From Pelodictyon phaeoclathratiforme BU-1 (lineage in GTDB: Bacteria > Bacteroidota > Chlorobiia > Chlorobiales > Chlorobiaceae): a stretch of DNA of 64,000 nt. The notes beneath the pieces are model-generated. The model was not told the DNA's origin and did not search any database. It was given only the letters and a program-made list of their open reading frames with translations. The translations under genes were made by a program, and so were the position numbers. Positions 16,156-26,400 of this stretch are shown in pieces. The stretch is from the NCBI RefSeq assembly GCF_000020645.1, contig NC_011060.1:432501-496500 (forward strand), read 5' to 3'. Each line of letters starts with the position of its first letter. Position 1 is the stretch's first letter.

Positions 16156-18144
16156 TTATGCGGTTACAGGATTGGGAAGAGCACCCTGTCCAGGGCCTGT
16201 AATCTCTTGTATCTCCCTTGCGTTCAGCGACTCTTTTTCAATCAGTATTCCGGCAAGTCGATGCAGAACAGCAAGCTGTTCACTGAGCACCGTTTTTGCA
16301 TTTTCCATACACCCCATAATGATATTGCGAACCTCAACATCAATCTGCAGGGCAGTCTCCTCACTGTACTCGCGAATATGGGAGTAATCCTTTCCAAGAA
16401 AAACCTCCTTGTGGCTATCCCCATAGTTAATCGGGCCCAGTGATTCACTCATACCCCATTGTCGCACCATCCTCCGGGCAATATCGGTCGCCTTCTCAAT
16501 ATCGTTTGCCGCGCCCGTACTGCACTCCTGAAAAACAAGCTCCTCGGCCACCCTGCCACCCAGCGCATAGGTAATCATCGCAAGCAGGTACTCCCTGTTA
16601 TGGGTATAGCGGTCTTCGAGAGGCAGATAAGCGGTAAGACCGAGACTGCGTCCCCTTGGAATGATCGTTACCTTATGGATAGGATCAGATCCCTTGGTAT
16701 GAATCGAAACAAGCACATGGCCAGCCTCATGATAGGCCGTCAGTTTTTTCTGCTCATCAGAAATAAACATGCTTCTCCTTTCGGGGCCCATCAAGATTTT
16801 ATCGCGTGCCTGCTCGAAATTGACGGCTGTAATAAGCACCTGTTCATGGCGTGCAGCGAGAAGGGCAGCCTCATTGACCAGATTTGCCAGATCAGCGCCC
16901 GAGAAGCCAGGAGAGCTTTTTGCAAGCACCGTGATATCGACATCCCCATCAAGAGGCGTATTTCTGGTATGGATTTTCAGAATGGCTTCGCGCCCCCGGA
17001 TATCAGGTTTGTCGATGGTGATCTGGCGGTCAAAGCGTCCCGGTCGAAGCAGTGCGCTATCGAGGACATCAGGGCGATTTGTTGCCGCAATCAGGATAAC
17101 ATTCTCGTTTGTCGTAAAACCATCCATTTCAACAAGAAGCTGGTTCAGGGTCTGCTCCCTCTCATCATGACCGCCACCCAATCCAGCGCCCCGGCTTCTT
17201 CCGACCGCATCAATCTCATCGATAAAAATGATACAAGGCGCATTTTTCTTCGCCTGTTCAAAGAGATCCCGAACCCTGGCAGCGCCGACGCCGACAAACA
17301 TCTCAACAAAATCCGCACCCGAAATGGAGAAAAAAGGAACCTTTGCCTCACCGGCGATGGCCTTGGCAAGCAAGGTTTTTCCGGTACCTGGAGGGCCAAG
17401 CAGCAGCACCCCTTTCGGTATTTTTCCGCCGATTTTCTGGAATTTTTCAGGATTCGTGAGAAACTCTACCGTCTCCTGCAACTCTTCAATGGCCTCATCA
17501 ACACCGGCAACATCCTTAAAGGTGGTTTTAACCTCAAACTCGCTGACCATCTTTGCGCGGCTTTTTCCGAAACTGAAAATATTTTTTGCCTGGGCGCCAT
17601 TCTGTCCACTCATTCTCCTGAAAAGAAAAAAATAGAGAGCCGCAAAAATAATCCATGGGGCGAAGAGCGCTAAAAAAGTGTTCAAGTCGCTGGAGCCCTT
17701 CTCAACCTTCAGTCGCACCCCCTTTTCCGTCAGCATATCAGCCTGTTCAAGAGTGAAAGAGGGAACCCTCACGGCAAAACGATTCGTCTGCAGCGTCGTT
17801 TTGTCGATGAGCTGAAGCTGGGCTGGTGCGTTCAGTTTTCCGCTCAGGATTGCCGATTTATCTTCATACGTTTTAACCGTCACCTCCGTAACGAGGGCTC
17901 TGGAAAGAACGGATTTATACTCGTTATAGGTTATCTCAGGGGCATCAGTGCCTGAAAAAAAACGAAGAAAAACAAAGAGCATCAACAGTCCTGCCATCAG
18001 AAAAAGAAGAAAGCCAGGAAACTTTCCCTGTGGACTTTCGCCTTTAGAGCGAAACCATCCGGGGGTACCGCCCTCTTCCTGCACAGGCTTGAACTTATTT
18101 CGCGAGCCATCTTTTCCTGGTCTCTTTACGGGATTTTCAGACAT
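16156..18144 (-). CDS. ftsH: ATP-dependent zinc metalloprotease FtsH
   Basis: Membrane-anchored AAA+ protease for quality control of membrane and short-lived proteins. Starting at ATG 18144 it has 662 residues. Two transmembrane helices lie at about 44-62 and 157-175, with a small external domain between. The AAA module has Walker A GPPGTGKT at 250-257 and Walker B in IIFIDEIDAVG. The Zn site is HEAGH at 472-476. The frame extends to 18222, but the extra N-terminal hydrophobic stretch is unlike the family. The N-terminal 40 residues are polar and basic, longer than in E. coli. It is divergent from gltX over 247 bp. Confidence 0.96.
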   Translation of the reverse strand: MSENPVKRPGKDGSRNKFKPVQEEGGTPGWFRSKGESPQGKFPGFLLFLMAGLLMLFVFLRFFSGTDAPEITYNEYKSVLSRALVTEVTVKTYEDKSAILSGKLNAPAQLQLIDKTTLQTNRFAVRVPSFTLEQADMLTEKGVRLKVEKGSSDLNTFLALFAPWIIFAALYFFLFRRMSGQNGAQAKNIFSFGKSRAKMVSEFEVKTTFKDVAGVDEAIEELQETVEFLTNPEKFQKIGGKIPKGVLLLGPPGTGKTLLAKAIAGEAKVPFFSISGADFVEMFVGVGAARVRDLFEQAKKNAPCIIFIDEIDAVGRSRGAGLGGGHDEREQTLNQLLVEMDGFTTNENVILIAATNRPDVLDSALLRPGRFDRQITIDKPDIRGREAILKIHTRNTPLDGDVDITVLAKSSPGFSGADLANLVNEAALLAARHEQVLITAVNFEQARDKILMGPERRSMFISDEQKKLTAYHEAGHVLVSIHTKGSDPIHKVTIIPRGRSLGLTAYLPLEDRYTHNREYLLAMITYALGGRVAEELVFQECSTGAANDIEKATDIARRMVRQWGMSESLGPINYGDSHKEVFLGKDYSHIREYSEETALQIDVEVRNIIMGCMENAKTVLSEQLAVLHRLAGILIEKESLNAREIQEITGPGQGALPNPVTA

Positions 18145-18391
18145 AAAAAATGTTAGGTAATGACACAAAATGTAACTTGCTACATTAAAAGTAATTAAAA
18201 GTAAAGTTACAATCGAGAACAAAAAGTTTTTTTTAAATGTTTCCTTGACTGAAAAGTTTTAGCCATTACGTGCAGGGGATTCAAGACTTTCGGGTTAATC
18301 TTCTATCTTATGAATGAATGCGGTGAGTTTTTCTTAAATTCCCAGCTCTTCCAATAGCTCCCTGTAAACAATTAACAGTACGACGCTCATT

Positions 18392-19900
18392 ATGGTTGGT
18401 CAAAGGGTTAGAACCAGGTTTGCACCTTCTCCAACAGGATATTTGCATGTAGGCGGTCTGCGAACCGCCCTGTATAACTACCTGTTTGCAAAAAAAATGC
18501 ACGGAGACTTCATTATCAGAATTGAAGACACCGATCAAACTCGGAAAGTTGAGGGGGCGCAGCAGAATCTTATCAAGGCCCTTGAATGGGCAGGAATTGT
18601 GGCTGATGAAAGTCCTGAAAAAGGTGGCAACTATGGTCCCTACGTCCAGTCCGAGCGACTTGATCTCTACGGACGTTACTGTCAGCAACTGCTCGACGAC
18701 CAGCATGCCTATTACTGTTTCGCAACGCACGAGGAGCTTGAAGAGAACCGGCAGCTCCAGATAAAACAGGGTCTTCAGCCGAAATACAACAGAAAATGGC
18801 TCCCTGAAGAGATGGGTGGTTCCATGCCGCCGAGTGTCATCAGAAAAAAACTTGACGAAGGGGGCCCCTACGTCATTCGCATGAAAGTGCCCGATTACGT
18901 TTCAGTCTGGTTTGAGGATATCATCCGCGGTCCCGTCGAATTTGATTCCGCAACCATAGACGATCAGGTGCTGATGAAATCAGATGGTTTTCCGACCTAC
19001 CATTTTGCAAGCGTCATTGATGATCACTTGATGGAGTTCACCCATATCATCAGAGGCGAAGAGTGGCTCTCCTCCATGCCAAAGCACCTTCTTCTCTACG
19101 AATTTTTTGGCTGGGAACCACCCAAGGTTGCTCATCTGCCGCTTCTGCTCAATGCTGACCGTTCAAAACTCAGCAAAAGGCAGGGAGATGTTGCCGTCGA
19201 AGACTATATCCGCAAAGGGTACAGCAATGATGCCATCATCAATTTTGTAGCCATGCTCGGCTGGAACGAAGGAGAGGGGAGCGAGCAGGAGGTCTACAGC
19301 ATGGAGCAGCTTATTGAAAAATTCTCGCTCGAACGGGTAGGCAAGGCCGGTGCTGTTTTCAACATCGATAAACTCAACTGGCTCGAAAAACAGTACATCA
19401 AGAATCGGCCCACAGAGCAGCTTGTTCCCGTCATAAAACCGATTCTTCTGGCCGAGCTTGAGCGCAAGGAGACGATGATGCCCGTCGACCTCATCACCAG
19501 TGAAGCCTACCTTGAAAAAGTTATCGAGCTGATGCGCGAGCGCGTCGGATTTGAGCACGAATTTGTAACCTTTTCCTCCTATTTCTTTTTCGAGCCCGAC
19601 TCCTATGATGAGGAAGCCGTCAAGAAGCGGTGGGCGCCCGACACCAACTCACTGCTTCAGGAGTTTACCGAAATACTCGCCACCCTCGAAGAGTTCAGTG
19701 CAGAGAACATCGAAGCGCATCTCAAGGAGTTTGTTGCCCCGAAAGGTCTGAAAGCAGCAGCGCTCATACACCCCCTGAGAATAGTCTCCTCCGGAGTGAG
19801 TTTTGGCCCGAGTCTCTACCACATGCTCGAAGTACTCGGCAAAGAGACCGTACTTCGCCGCATTCTGAAAGGGAGAGAAAAAATCACCTTTTCGGCGTAG
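18392..19900 (+). CDS. gltX: Glutamyl-tRNA synthetase
   Basis: Class I aminoacyl-tRNA synthetase of 502 residues. The HIGH-type motif is in FAPSPTGYLHVGG at the N-terminus and the KMSKS-type motif is KLSKRQGD in the middle. The C-terminal half is the helical anticodon-binding domain. Besides translation, Glu-tRNA is the precursor of 5-aminolevulinate, and so of haem and bacteriochlorophyll, in bacteria using the C5 pathway, which includes Chlorobi. ATG at 18392. It is followed by tRNA-Phe 100 bp downstream on the same strand. Confidence 0.96.
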   Translation: MVGQRVRTRFAPSPTGYLHVGGLRTALYNYLFAKKMHGDFIIRIEDTDQTRKVEGAQQNLIKALEWAGIVADESPEKGGNYGPYVQSERLDLYGRYCQQLLDDQHAYYCFATHEELEENRQLQIKQGLQPKYNRKWLPEEMGGSMPPSVIRKKLDEGGPYVIRMKVPDYVSVWFEDIIRGPVEFDSATIDDQVLMKSDGFPTYHFASVIDDHLMEFTHIIRGEEWLSSMPKHLLLYEFFGWEPPKVAHLPLLLNADRSKLSKRQGDVAVEDYIRKGYSNDAIINFVAMLGWNEGEGSEQEVYSMEQLIEKFSLERVGKAGAVFNIDKLNWLEKQYIKNRPTEQLVPVIKPILLAELERKETMMPVDLITSEAYLEKVIELMRERVGFEHEFVTFSSYFFFEPDSYDEEAVKKRWAPDTNSLLQEFTEILATLEEFSAENIEAHLKEFVAPKGLKAAALIHPLRIVSSGVSFGPSLYHMLEVLGKETVLRRILKGREKITFSA

Positions 19901-20000
19901 CCAGTCGGATGGTATTGCGGAGCGCAGCGCCTGAGTGCTCCGCAATTTTGTTTTTTCTTTTTGTTGTGAAAGATTTATTCCTATATTTTGCCATCTCGGA

Positions 20001-20073
20001 GGACAGATAGCTCAGTTGGTAGAGCAAAGGACTGAAAATCCTTGTGTCGTGGGTTCGATTCCCTCTCTGTCCA
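20001..20073 (+). tRNA. tRNA-Phe (anticodon GAA)
   Basis: A 73-nt cloverleaf: acceptor GGACAGA/TCTGTCC, D-arm with AGCTCAGTTGGTAGAGC, anticodon stem AAGGA/TCCTT with loop CTGAAAA (anticodon GAA at 20034-20036), and T-arm with GGGTTCGATTCCC. The discriminator is A at 20073. The 3' CCA is not encoded (CAA follows). Confidence 0.97.
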
Positions 20074-20223
20074 CAACGGTTAAAGGCGGCACAAACAATG
20101 TTGTCATCTTTTTCACATGAACATAGCTCCTCCACTATCCTGCGATCCACCTTATCCGACTCACATATGTCATGCAAAGCATCCCGCAATGCACACCGTG
20201 TTTGAATATCACCAACCCCCCGC

Positions 20224-21354
20224 ATGAAAATTACCACAAAGCTCGATCAGGAACGCTGGCACGAAATGCAGGATCCGGGAGCGTACGAGTGGTGGTACTT
20301 CGATGCTGAAGACAAAGAGAGCGGATTCTCTTTCGTCCTCATCTGGTTCTCCGGCTTTCCTTTTTCCCCATACTACACCAGCCATTACGAAAAGTGGAAA
20401 AACCGGAGCCGGGCCGACGCACCCTCACCCTCCAACTACTCCGGCTTCAGTTTCCAATTGTATGAAAACCAGCGAGAGATCATCAATTTCATCCGCGAGG
20501 GTCGCCGCGAACTCTTTGAAAGCAGTCGCACCGATATTGGTGTCCGCTTCGAAAAAAACCGTTTTACCTACAACGCACTGCGGGACGAGTATACCCTCGA
20601 CATTGACTTTACCTTTCCGGCCCGTCACAAAGCCCTCAAAGCAACCTTGCTGTTCAAATCGTGCAAGAGGCTCGTTTACGAAAAAAAAGATAACAACAAC
20701 AACGGCAGGGTACCCCTTCACCAGTGGCTTTTAAGCGTTCCGGGAGCCGATGTCGAAGGCGCCATTACCATTACAGAAACATCAGACCATACCGTTCGTA
20801 CCATTCCAGTCAAGGCGAAAGGCTATCATGACCATAACCTCGGCGCCGTTCCCATGCAGGAATATATCTCCCGCTGGTACTGGGGCCGTGCCTTTTCCGC
20901 GCACTTCGACATCATCTATTATGTCGTGTTTTTTAAAAACAACGACTATCAACCACTTTCCCTCCTGCTTCTTCACGACAACCAGAGCGAAACCTTTACC
21001 ATTTATGATACAGTGCAGTTTCATGAAAGCAACTTCAGACGAGGTCTTTTTTCCCCCCTGCACAGCCGCGATCTTTACCTGCACTTTGAACATGCAAACC
21101 TGAAAATTCACCACAACACCGTGCTCGATGCCGGGCCCTTCTATTTACGTTTTGCCTCCTCAATCACCCTGCAGACCGAGGATCAGCAGATCGAGAACAT
21201 CACAGGGATATCGGAATTTCTCAATCCACTCCGATTAGAGTCAAGGTTTATGCGCGTTTTCACCCGCAGCCGCATCTGGCGAGATGGAGAGGCGTCGATC
21301 ATGTACGGCATTTATAACCGTTTTAAGCGTTCTTTGGATTGGAATAATCGATGA
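20224..21354 (+). CDS. crtC: Carotenoid 1,2-hydratase CrtC (hydroxyneurosporene synthase family)
   Basis: A 376-residue protein of the CrtC/AttH-like family, which adds water to the psi end of linear carotenoids. In green sulfur bacteria CrtC makes the 1'-hydroxy group of OH-chlorobactene-type pigments. The opening EMQDPGAYEWWYFDAED and the KGYHDHNLGAVPMQE block are typical. In Chlorobaculum tepidum I recall crtC lying directly before the Rieske and cytochrome b genes, and the same order is found here, which supports the name. No signal peptide is visible. The ATG is at 20224, 150 bp after tRNA-Phe. Confidence 0.87.
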   Translation: MKITTKLDQERWHEMQDPGAYEWWYFDAEDKESGFSFVLIWFSGFPFSPYYTSHYEKWKNRSRADAPSPSNYSGFSFQLYENQREIINFIREGRRELFESSRTDIGVRFEKNRFTYNALRDEYTLDIDFTFPARHKALKATLLFKSCKRLVYEKKDNNNNGRVPLHQWLLSVPGADVEGAITITETSDHTVRTIPVKAKGYHDHNLGAVPMQEYISRWYWGRAFSAHFDIIYYVVFFKNNDYQPLSLLLLHDNQSETFTIYDTVQFHESNFRRGLFSPLHSRDLYLHFEHANLKIHHNTVLDAGPFYLRFASSITLQTEDQQIENITGISEFLNPLRLESRFMRVFTRSRIWRDGEASIMYGIYNRFKRSLDWNNR

Positions 21355-21525
21355 AAAAATTATAAATTCACTCTCTGTTTGGGTTCGCCTGAATTTAATA
21401 CGTGAAGGTTGCTGTTATTCGCTATCAAATATGGAAAATGGAGGCAGTAACGTATTGTTTTAAGCCACGGGCGGTAAATACCTTTTGATTTGATAACATA
21501 GATATAAAAAAGGAGACAGGTTGTA

Positions 21526-22074
21526 ATGGCACAACAAGGTAATTTCAAGAGCCCGTCAAGAATGGGAGGACTTGGAGATAGCGCGTCACCCTCTTCGGCC
21601 GGTTCAGTTTCCGGTGGCAAGCCCCGGGATCAGGGTATCAAAGAGGCCGATTTTGAGCGTCGCAGTTTTCTTGGAAAAATTGTTGGAGGCGTCGGAGCGG
21701 CAGTGGCCATATCAACATTGTATCCGGTTGTCAGATATCTCATTCCGCCACCCCTCAAAGAGGTCGCAAGCGTCAATGAACTGAATGTCGGCAAGGCAAC
21801 AGAAGTACCTGAAAATACCGGCAAGATCTATCAGTTCAACAAAGACAAGGTCATTGTCATCAACGACAACGGAAAGCTGACCGCATGCAGTGCAGTGTGT
21901 ACGCATCTCGGCTGCAGTGTAAGTTGGGACAATGCCCAGAACCTCATCTTCTGCCCCTGTCATGGAGCGAAGTACCAGCAGACCGGCGAAATCATCTCAG
22001 GCCCGCAGCCGTTACCCTTGGCTCCGTACAAAGTAAGGGTTGAAGGGGAAAATCTCATTATTTCGAAAGCTTAA
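21526..22074 (+). CDS. petC: Rieske 2Fe-2S protein of the cytochrome bc complex
   Basis: Iron-sulfur subunit that takes electrons from menaquinol at the Qo site. The cluster ligands are in Cys125-THLG-Cys130 and Cys143-P-C-H-G (box 2). A twin-arginine-like ERRSFLGK at 44-51 precedes a hydrophobic anchor at about 52-68, so Tat-dependent insertion is likely. The first 40 residues are a Gly/Ser-rich polar extension. The ATG at 21526 has a strong ribosome-binding site (AAAGGAGA). petB begins 35 bp downstream. A 171-bp gap from crtC may hold a separate promoter. Confidence 0.95.
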   Translation: MAQQGNFKSPSRMGGLGDSASPSSAGSVSGGKPRDQGIKEADFERRSFLGKIVGGVGAAVAISTLYPVVRYLIPPPLKEVASVNELNVGKATEVPENTGKIYQFNKDKVIVINDNGKLTACSAVCTHLGCSVSWDNAQNLIFCPCHGAKYQQTGEIISGPQPLPLAPYKVRVEGENLIISKA

Positions 22075-22109
22075 CCTTTAATTTTTGAAAACCAAGGGAG
22101 TCAGGAAAG

Positions 22110-23375
22110 ATGGCTGAAAACAATAAAAACGCTATGGCAGGAAGTGCTCCGGCCAAGCCGAAACCCGCCGCTCCGGTTGCCGCCAAGCCGGCTGCTCCAG
22201 GCACGGCAAAACCCGCTGCTCCAGGCGCGGCCAAACCTGCGGCCTCCACAGGCGGCGTCTATAAACCACCCGTAGAGCGTGCGGCCTCAAATCCCTACAA
22301 GGATTCGAGAGTCAGTGACCTGGGCGCATGGTTCCAGGAACGATTCTACGTTGTACTGCCGGTAATCGATTATCTGAAGAAAAAGGAAGTCCCAAAGCAC
22401 CGTCTCTCATTCTGGTACTATTTTGGCGGCCTCACCCTTTTCTTCTTCATTATCCAGATTCTGACCGGTCTGCTGCTTCTCCAGTACTACAAACCAACAG
22501 AAGCAGAAGCATTCACCTCATTTGTCTTCATTCAGCAGGAAGTACCCTTCGGCTGGCTTCTTCGCCAGATGCATGCATGGTCGGCCAACGCAATGGTCAT
22601 GATGGCCTTCATTCACATGTTCAGCACCTTCTTCATGAAGTCCTACCGTAAACCACGTGAGTTGATGTGGGTGAGCGGATTTGTCCTGCTTGTGCTCAGC
22701 CTCGGCTTCGGATTTACCGGATACCTTCTTCCCTGGAACGAACTCGCATTCTTTGCAACCCAGGTAGGAACCGAAGTTCCAAAAGTTGCACCCGGCGGTG
22801 CATTCCTTGTCACTCTCCTGCGTGGTGGTGAAGAGGTGAGCGGTGAAACCCTTACCCGTATGTTCTCACTGCATGTAGTGCTGCTTCCCGGTCTTCTGAT
22901 GCTGGTACTCTCGGCTCACCTGCTTCTGGTTCAGGTTCTTGGCACATCGGCGCCGATCGGATACAAAGAGTCAGGCATGATCAAAGGATACGAGAAGTTC
23001 TTCCCGACCTTCCTTGCCAAAGATGCAATCGGCTGGCTGATCGGTTTCGCTCTTCTTGTCTACCTTGCAGTGGTTTCCCCCTGGGAGATAGGCGTCAAGG
23101 CCGACGCACTTGCCTCTGCGCCACTTGGCATCAAACCCGAATGGTATTTCTGGGCACAGTTCCAGTTGCTCAAGGATTTCACCTTCCCCAACGGAGAGCT
23201 GGTTGCAATCATCCTCTTCACCGTAGGCGCAATCCTCTGGATACTGGTTCCGTTCATTGACACCAAGTCATCAAAAGAGGAGAAAAGTCCAATCTTTACC
23301 ATCATTGGACTGCTCGTTCTCGCCTTCCTGCTCATCAACACCTATCGTGTTTACCTCGAATCCGCAGCATTATAA
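22110..23375 (+). CDS. petB: Cytochrome b (fused b6/subunit IV type)
   Basis: A 421-residue di-haem quinol oxidase subunit. Haem ligands are His155/His169 and His255/His270. The second pair is separated by 14 residues, as in b6-type cytochromes, rather than 13. The Qo motif PEWY is at 343-346, so the subunit IV part is fused in one chain. Residues about 14-46 form an Ala/Pro/Lys-rich repeat (AKPAAP units) not found in most cytochrome b proteins. No cytochrome c1 gene follows, which agrees with the green sulfur bacterial complex. The gene ends at a strong terminator. Confidence 0.95.
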   Translation: MAENNKNAMAGSAPAKPKPAAPVAAKPAAPGTAKPAAPGAAKPAASTGGVYKPPVERAASNPYKDSRVSDLGAWFQERFYVVLPVIDYLKKKEVPKHRLSFWYYFGGLTLFFFIIQILTGLLLLQYYKPTEAEAFTSFVFIQQEVPFGWLLRQMHAWSANAMVMMAFIHMFSTFFMKSYRKPRELMWVSGFVLLVLSLGFGFTGYLLPWNELAFFATQVGTEVPKVAPGGAFLVTLLRGGEEVSGETLTRMFSLHVVLLPGLLMLVLSAHLLLVQVLGTSAPIGYKESGMIKGYEKFFPTFLAKDAIGWLIGFALLVYLAVVSPWEIGVKADALASAPLGIKPEWYFWAQFQLLKDFTFPNGELVAIILFTVGAILWILVPFIDTKSSKEEKSPIFTIIGLLVLAFLLINTYRVYLESAAL

Positions 23376-23393
23376 GCCACTCAATTCTGCAAC

Positions 23394-23427
23394 AAAAAAA
23401 GCCCGGTTCACTACCGGGCTTTTTTTG
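23394..23427 (+). terminator. Rho-independent terminator after petB
   Basis: GCCCGGT/ACCGGGC stem with a 5-nt loop, flanked by a seven-A run and a T-run, 18 bp after the petB stop. The symmetrical A/T flanks allow use from both strands, and the large GH13 gene converges on it. Confidence 0.93.
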
Positions 23428-23496
23428 TCTATCGCATCTCACTGAAAAAGAAAAACAGCCTCTCTCCCAACCACTTCTTGCGGGGCTACGGGGCGA

Positions 23497-26400
23497 CTAT
23501 ACTTTCAGTCGCATCAACTCGCCAATCTCATATCCCGAAAGGAAAGCCTCCATGTCAAGCGCTCCTGAAGCCTCCACCCAACGGGCAACTACCCTCTCCA
23601 TTTGCTCAACCTCAACCTCAACCTCAACCTCAACCTCATCATCAGAAGCAACCCCATAACGCTCTTTCAGCAACTCCTGTAACGTAAGCCACGCCACCAG
23701 AACGCTGAAACGATGCTCGCGGAACCATCTTTTACCATGCCGCTCATCAAATTGCAGCATACGGCCCAGATGGAGCTGATTGAGGGTAGAGAGCGCTTTC
23801 ACAGGAGCGAGCAGAGAGGCCTCAGCCGCTTCATCTGCTCCTGCAGCCGCCGGTTGAGGAGTGAGCATGCAGACAAGCAGGTCAGGCAGGTTTTCAGCAG
23901 GAATACCGATCATTCCCGATTCAGGATAGATTGCCCTGAGCGCATCACTCATCAGCCAGTCATCAATCAGGTTCGAATGGATCTCTCCGGCTGCAGCAAC
24001 CATCTGCTGCACTGCATCAAGCATAACCCACTGCCGCACAAGGGTTGCATACTCCAGGCCCCCTTCGCTGCCCAAACCAAGAGCCAACTGAAGTTTGCCG
24101 GAATGCGCATCTCCCTTCAGAAGATCCGGAAAGAGGAGAGCCCTGCCATAAAGCTCAGCCGCCTTCGATGCAAGAGCGGAGGGAACAGCAAGCGGTTTTT
24201 CCATAATTTCACTGAACGTAGCGCCAGCCCTGTTAAGCAGCGAAGCCACGGCACTCTCGAACAGGCCAATCGCATCGCTTTCCACTCCACACTCATCCAC
24301 AGCAGGAAGCAGTTCCCCCGTCAGGGCGGCTGTGATAATCCGGTGCAGCGGCGAGAGACTCATGGCAAGAGCAGCACGCTCTATCGACTCGAGCCCCCGG
24401 CCATTGAGCTCCGCAGCAAGCCGGTCGTAGGGCCTGAGTTTTGACGGCGTAACAACCCTGAAATCAAGGAAGACATTATACTTATAGCCATCGAGAGCAA
24501 CAAGGAGCCCATTGTCGGCAATCTCCCTGCAAGAGCGGAGAAACTCCATACCACTCGCATGATCCCTGAAGATAACGAAGGCATTCTCCTGACGGCCAAT
24601 ATTGAGTCCTTCAGAGAGTGAACTCTGGCGGATCTCATGATCCTGCAGATAGCCGACCGAAGTTTTAATCCAGCCCGTAGCCTGTTCAAAGCAGTTGTTA
24701 AAGACAACAAGGGCAGTTTCCTCACCCAGTCGATTGGAATAGGCGAAGATATTCTCATTGACTGCCCCTTCCGGTGAATAGACATCATAAAGGAAAAAAT
24801 TGCGCACCTCGGCAAAGAGCGGACGCTTCTTCATGATCGGAAAGATCTCGCGATAATGACGCCCGACAAGATTTTCGTCCGGCTGCTCATCATAATAGGC
24901 CTTTGCATACTCCATGCCATATTTCTCGGTAAAACCCTCCACCTGTCCATGGCCAAACATAGGCAGTCCAGGCATGGTCAGCATCATCATGCAGACACCG
25001 AAATATTTATCCCCCCGGCCAAACTGCGCAATGGCCGTATCTTCATCAGGGTTATTCATGAAGTTGACATAGCGCTTGAGAATTTCAGCGTCAAATTCAA
25101 GGGTATTCTTGATCAGGTAGCGATAATTGGCATTATCCTCCTTTTTCAGCATGTGCATAAAAGCGCTGTTATAGACCCGGTGCATGCCAAGCGTGCGGAC
25201 AAAATAGCCCTCAAGCATCCAGAACGCCTCTGCAAGCAGCAGCGTATCAGGCACTTTCTGGTGAATACGGTCAACCACCTCACGCCAGAACTCCTCAGGG
25301 ATGGCGGCATCAAATTCCGACATGCTCATGGCATTTGCTGAACGCGATGGAACCCCCGCGCTGTGACCATGAAGCGGAAACCAGAGACGCTGGATATGCC
25401 GTTTCGCCAGCACCATTGCAGCATCGAAACGGATAATGGGGAACATCCTCGCAACCTGAAGAATCTGCTGAATCACCCCTTCACGAACCTCCGCACTCAA
25501 AAAATTCAACTGTGCAGTATCATTCCAGGGCATAATGGTACCATCATTGCCATGATAGATGTATCGCGTATCACCAGTGAGGTAATCAACCCGCTTGAAG
25601 GTCACTGCCGCATCAGAACGGTTCCAGTACCCATCTTCGAGGTAGATACCATAGCGCGAATCACTGCTGAGGTTCGGCCCATTATAGGAGTAGTTATAAT
25701 AAGGAGCCGTGTGAGAGGAGAGAAACCAGTCCGGATTGTTTCGGACAAGTTCAGAATCCATTCCGGTGTGATTTGGCACCATATCACTTGCGAGGCGGAT
25801 ACCACGCTGTTTGGCTCTCTGAAAAAGGTTGTGATAACCCTCATAACCGCCAATGTCATCGGAAATCGTATAATTTTCAAGAGCATATGCCGACGCCTTG
25901 GCCTCAGGATTTCCCTGGAGCTGCTTGATTTTCTGGGAAGCAAAGCTGCGCTGCCAGAGTCCGATAAGCCATAATGCCGTAAAGCCGCGTTCAGCAATAA
26001 GGTCAAGCTCAGCATCGGGAATATCCTGCAGTCGGTGAACCGGGCGCCGATAGATCTTGCTGAGCTGATCGAGCCAGACATAGGTGCTTTTGGCAAGCAT
26101 CACCACTTCAGGCATCCACGACGAATCAATAGAGTAGTTTGCCGGAGCATTGGCATCATCCAGAGAGCTGTATTCCGGGACATGAACCTCTTTCTCAAAC
26201 ACATGGCCATCATTTCGCAGAGCACGCTCCTGGGCAATCTTTTCGAAAAAGAGGTACTTATCCTCATCCTCAATAAAATCGATGGCGCCGCCAAGCAATC
26301 CCCAAAGAGGCGACTCATCGAGCAGATCACCCCAATTCAGGCGGATATAGCGAAGCTGTTCAAGAATGGAGGTCGGAGCATGTTTTATGGGGCGGGTGAG

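Noticed and set aside
19884..20237. A 117-residue minus-strand frame containing GNRTHDTRIFSPLLYQLSYLS.
   Set aside because: It is antisense to tRNA-Phe; this string is a well-known false protein produced by translating the complement of a tRNA.
25363..25974. Long plus-strand frames inside the GH13 gene (here 203 codons).
   Set aside because: Shadows of the minus-strand GH13 coding sequence, which carries the recognisable motifs.
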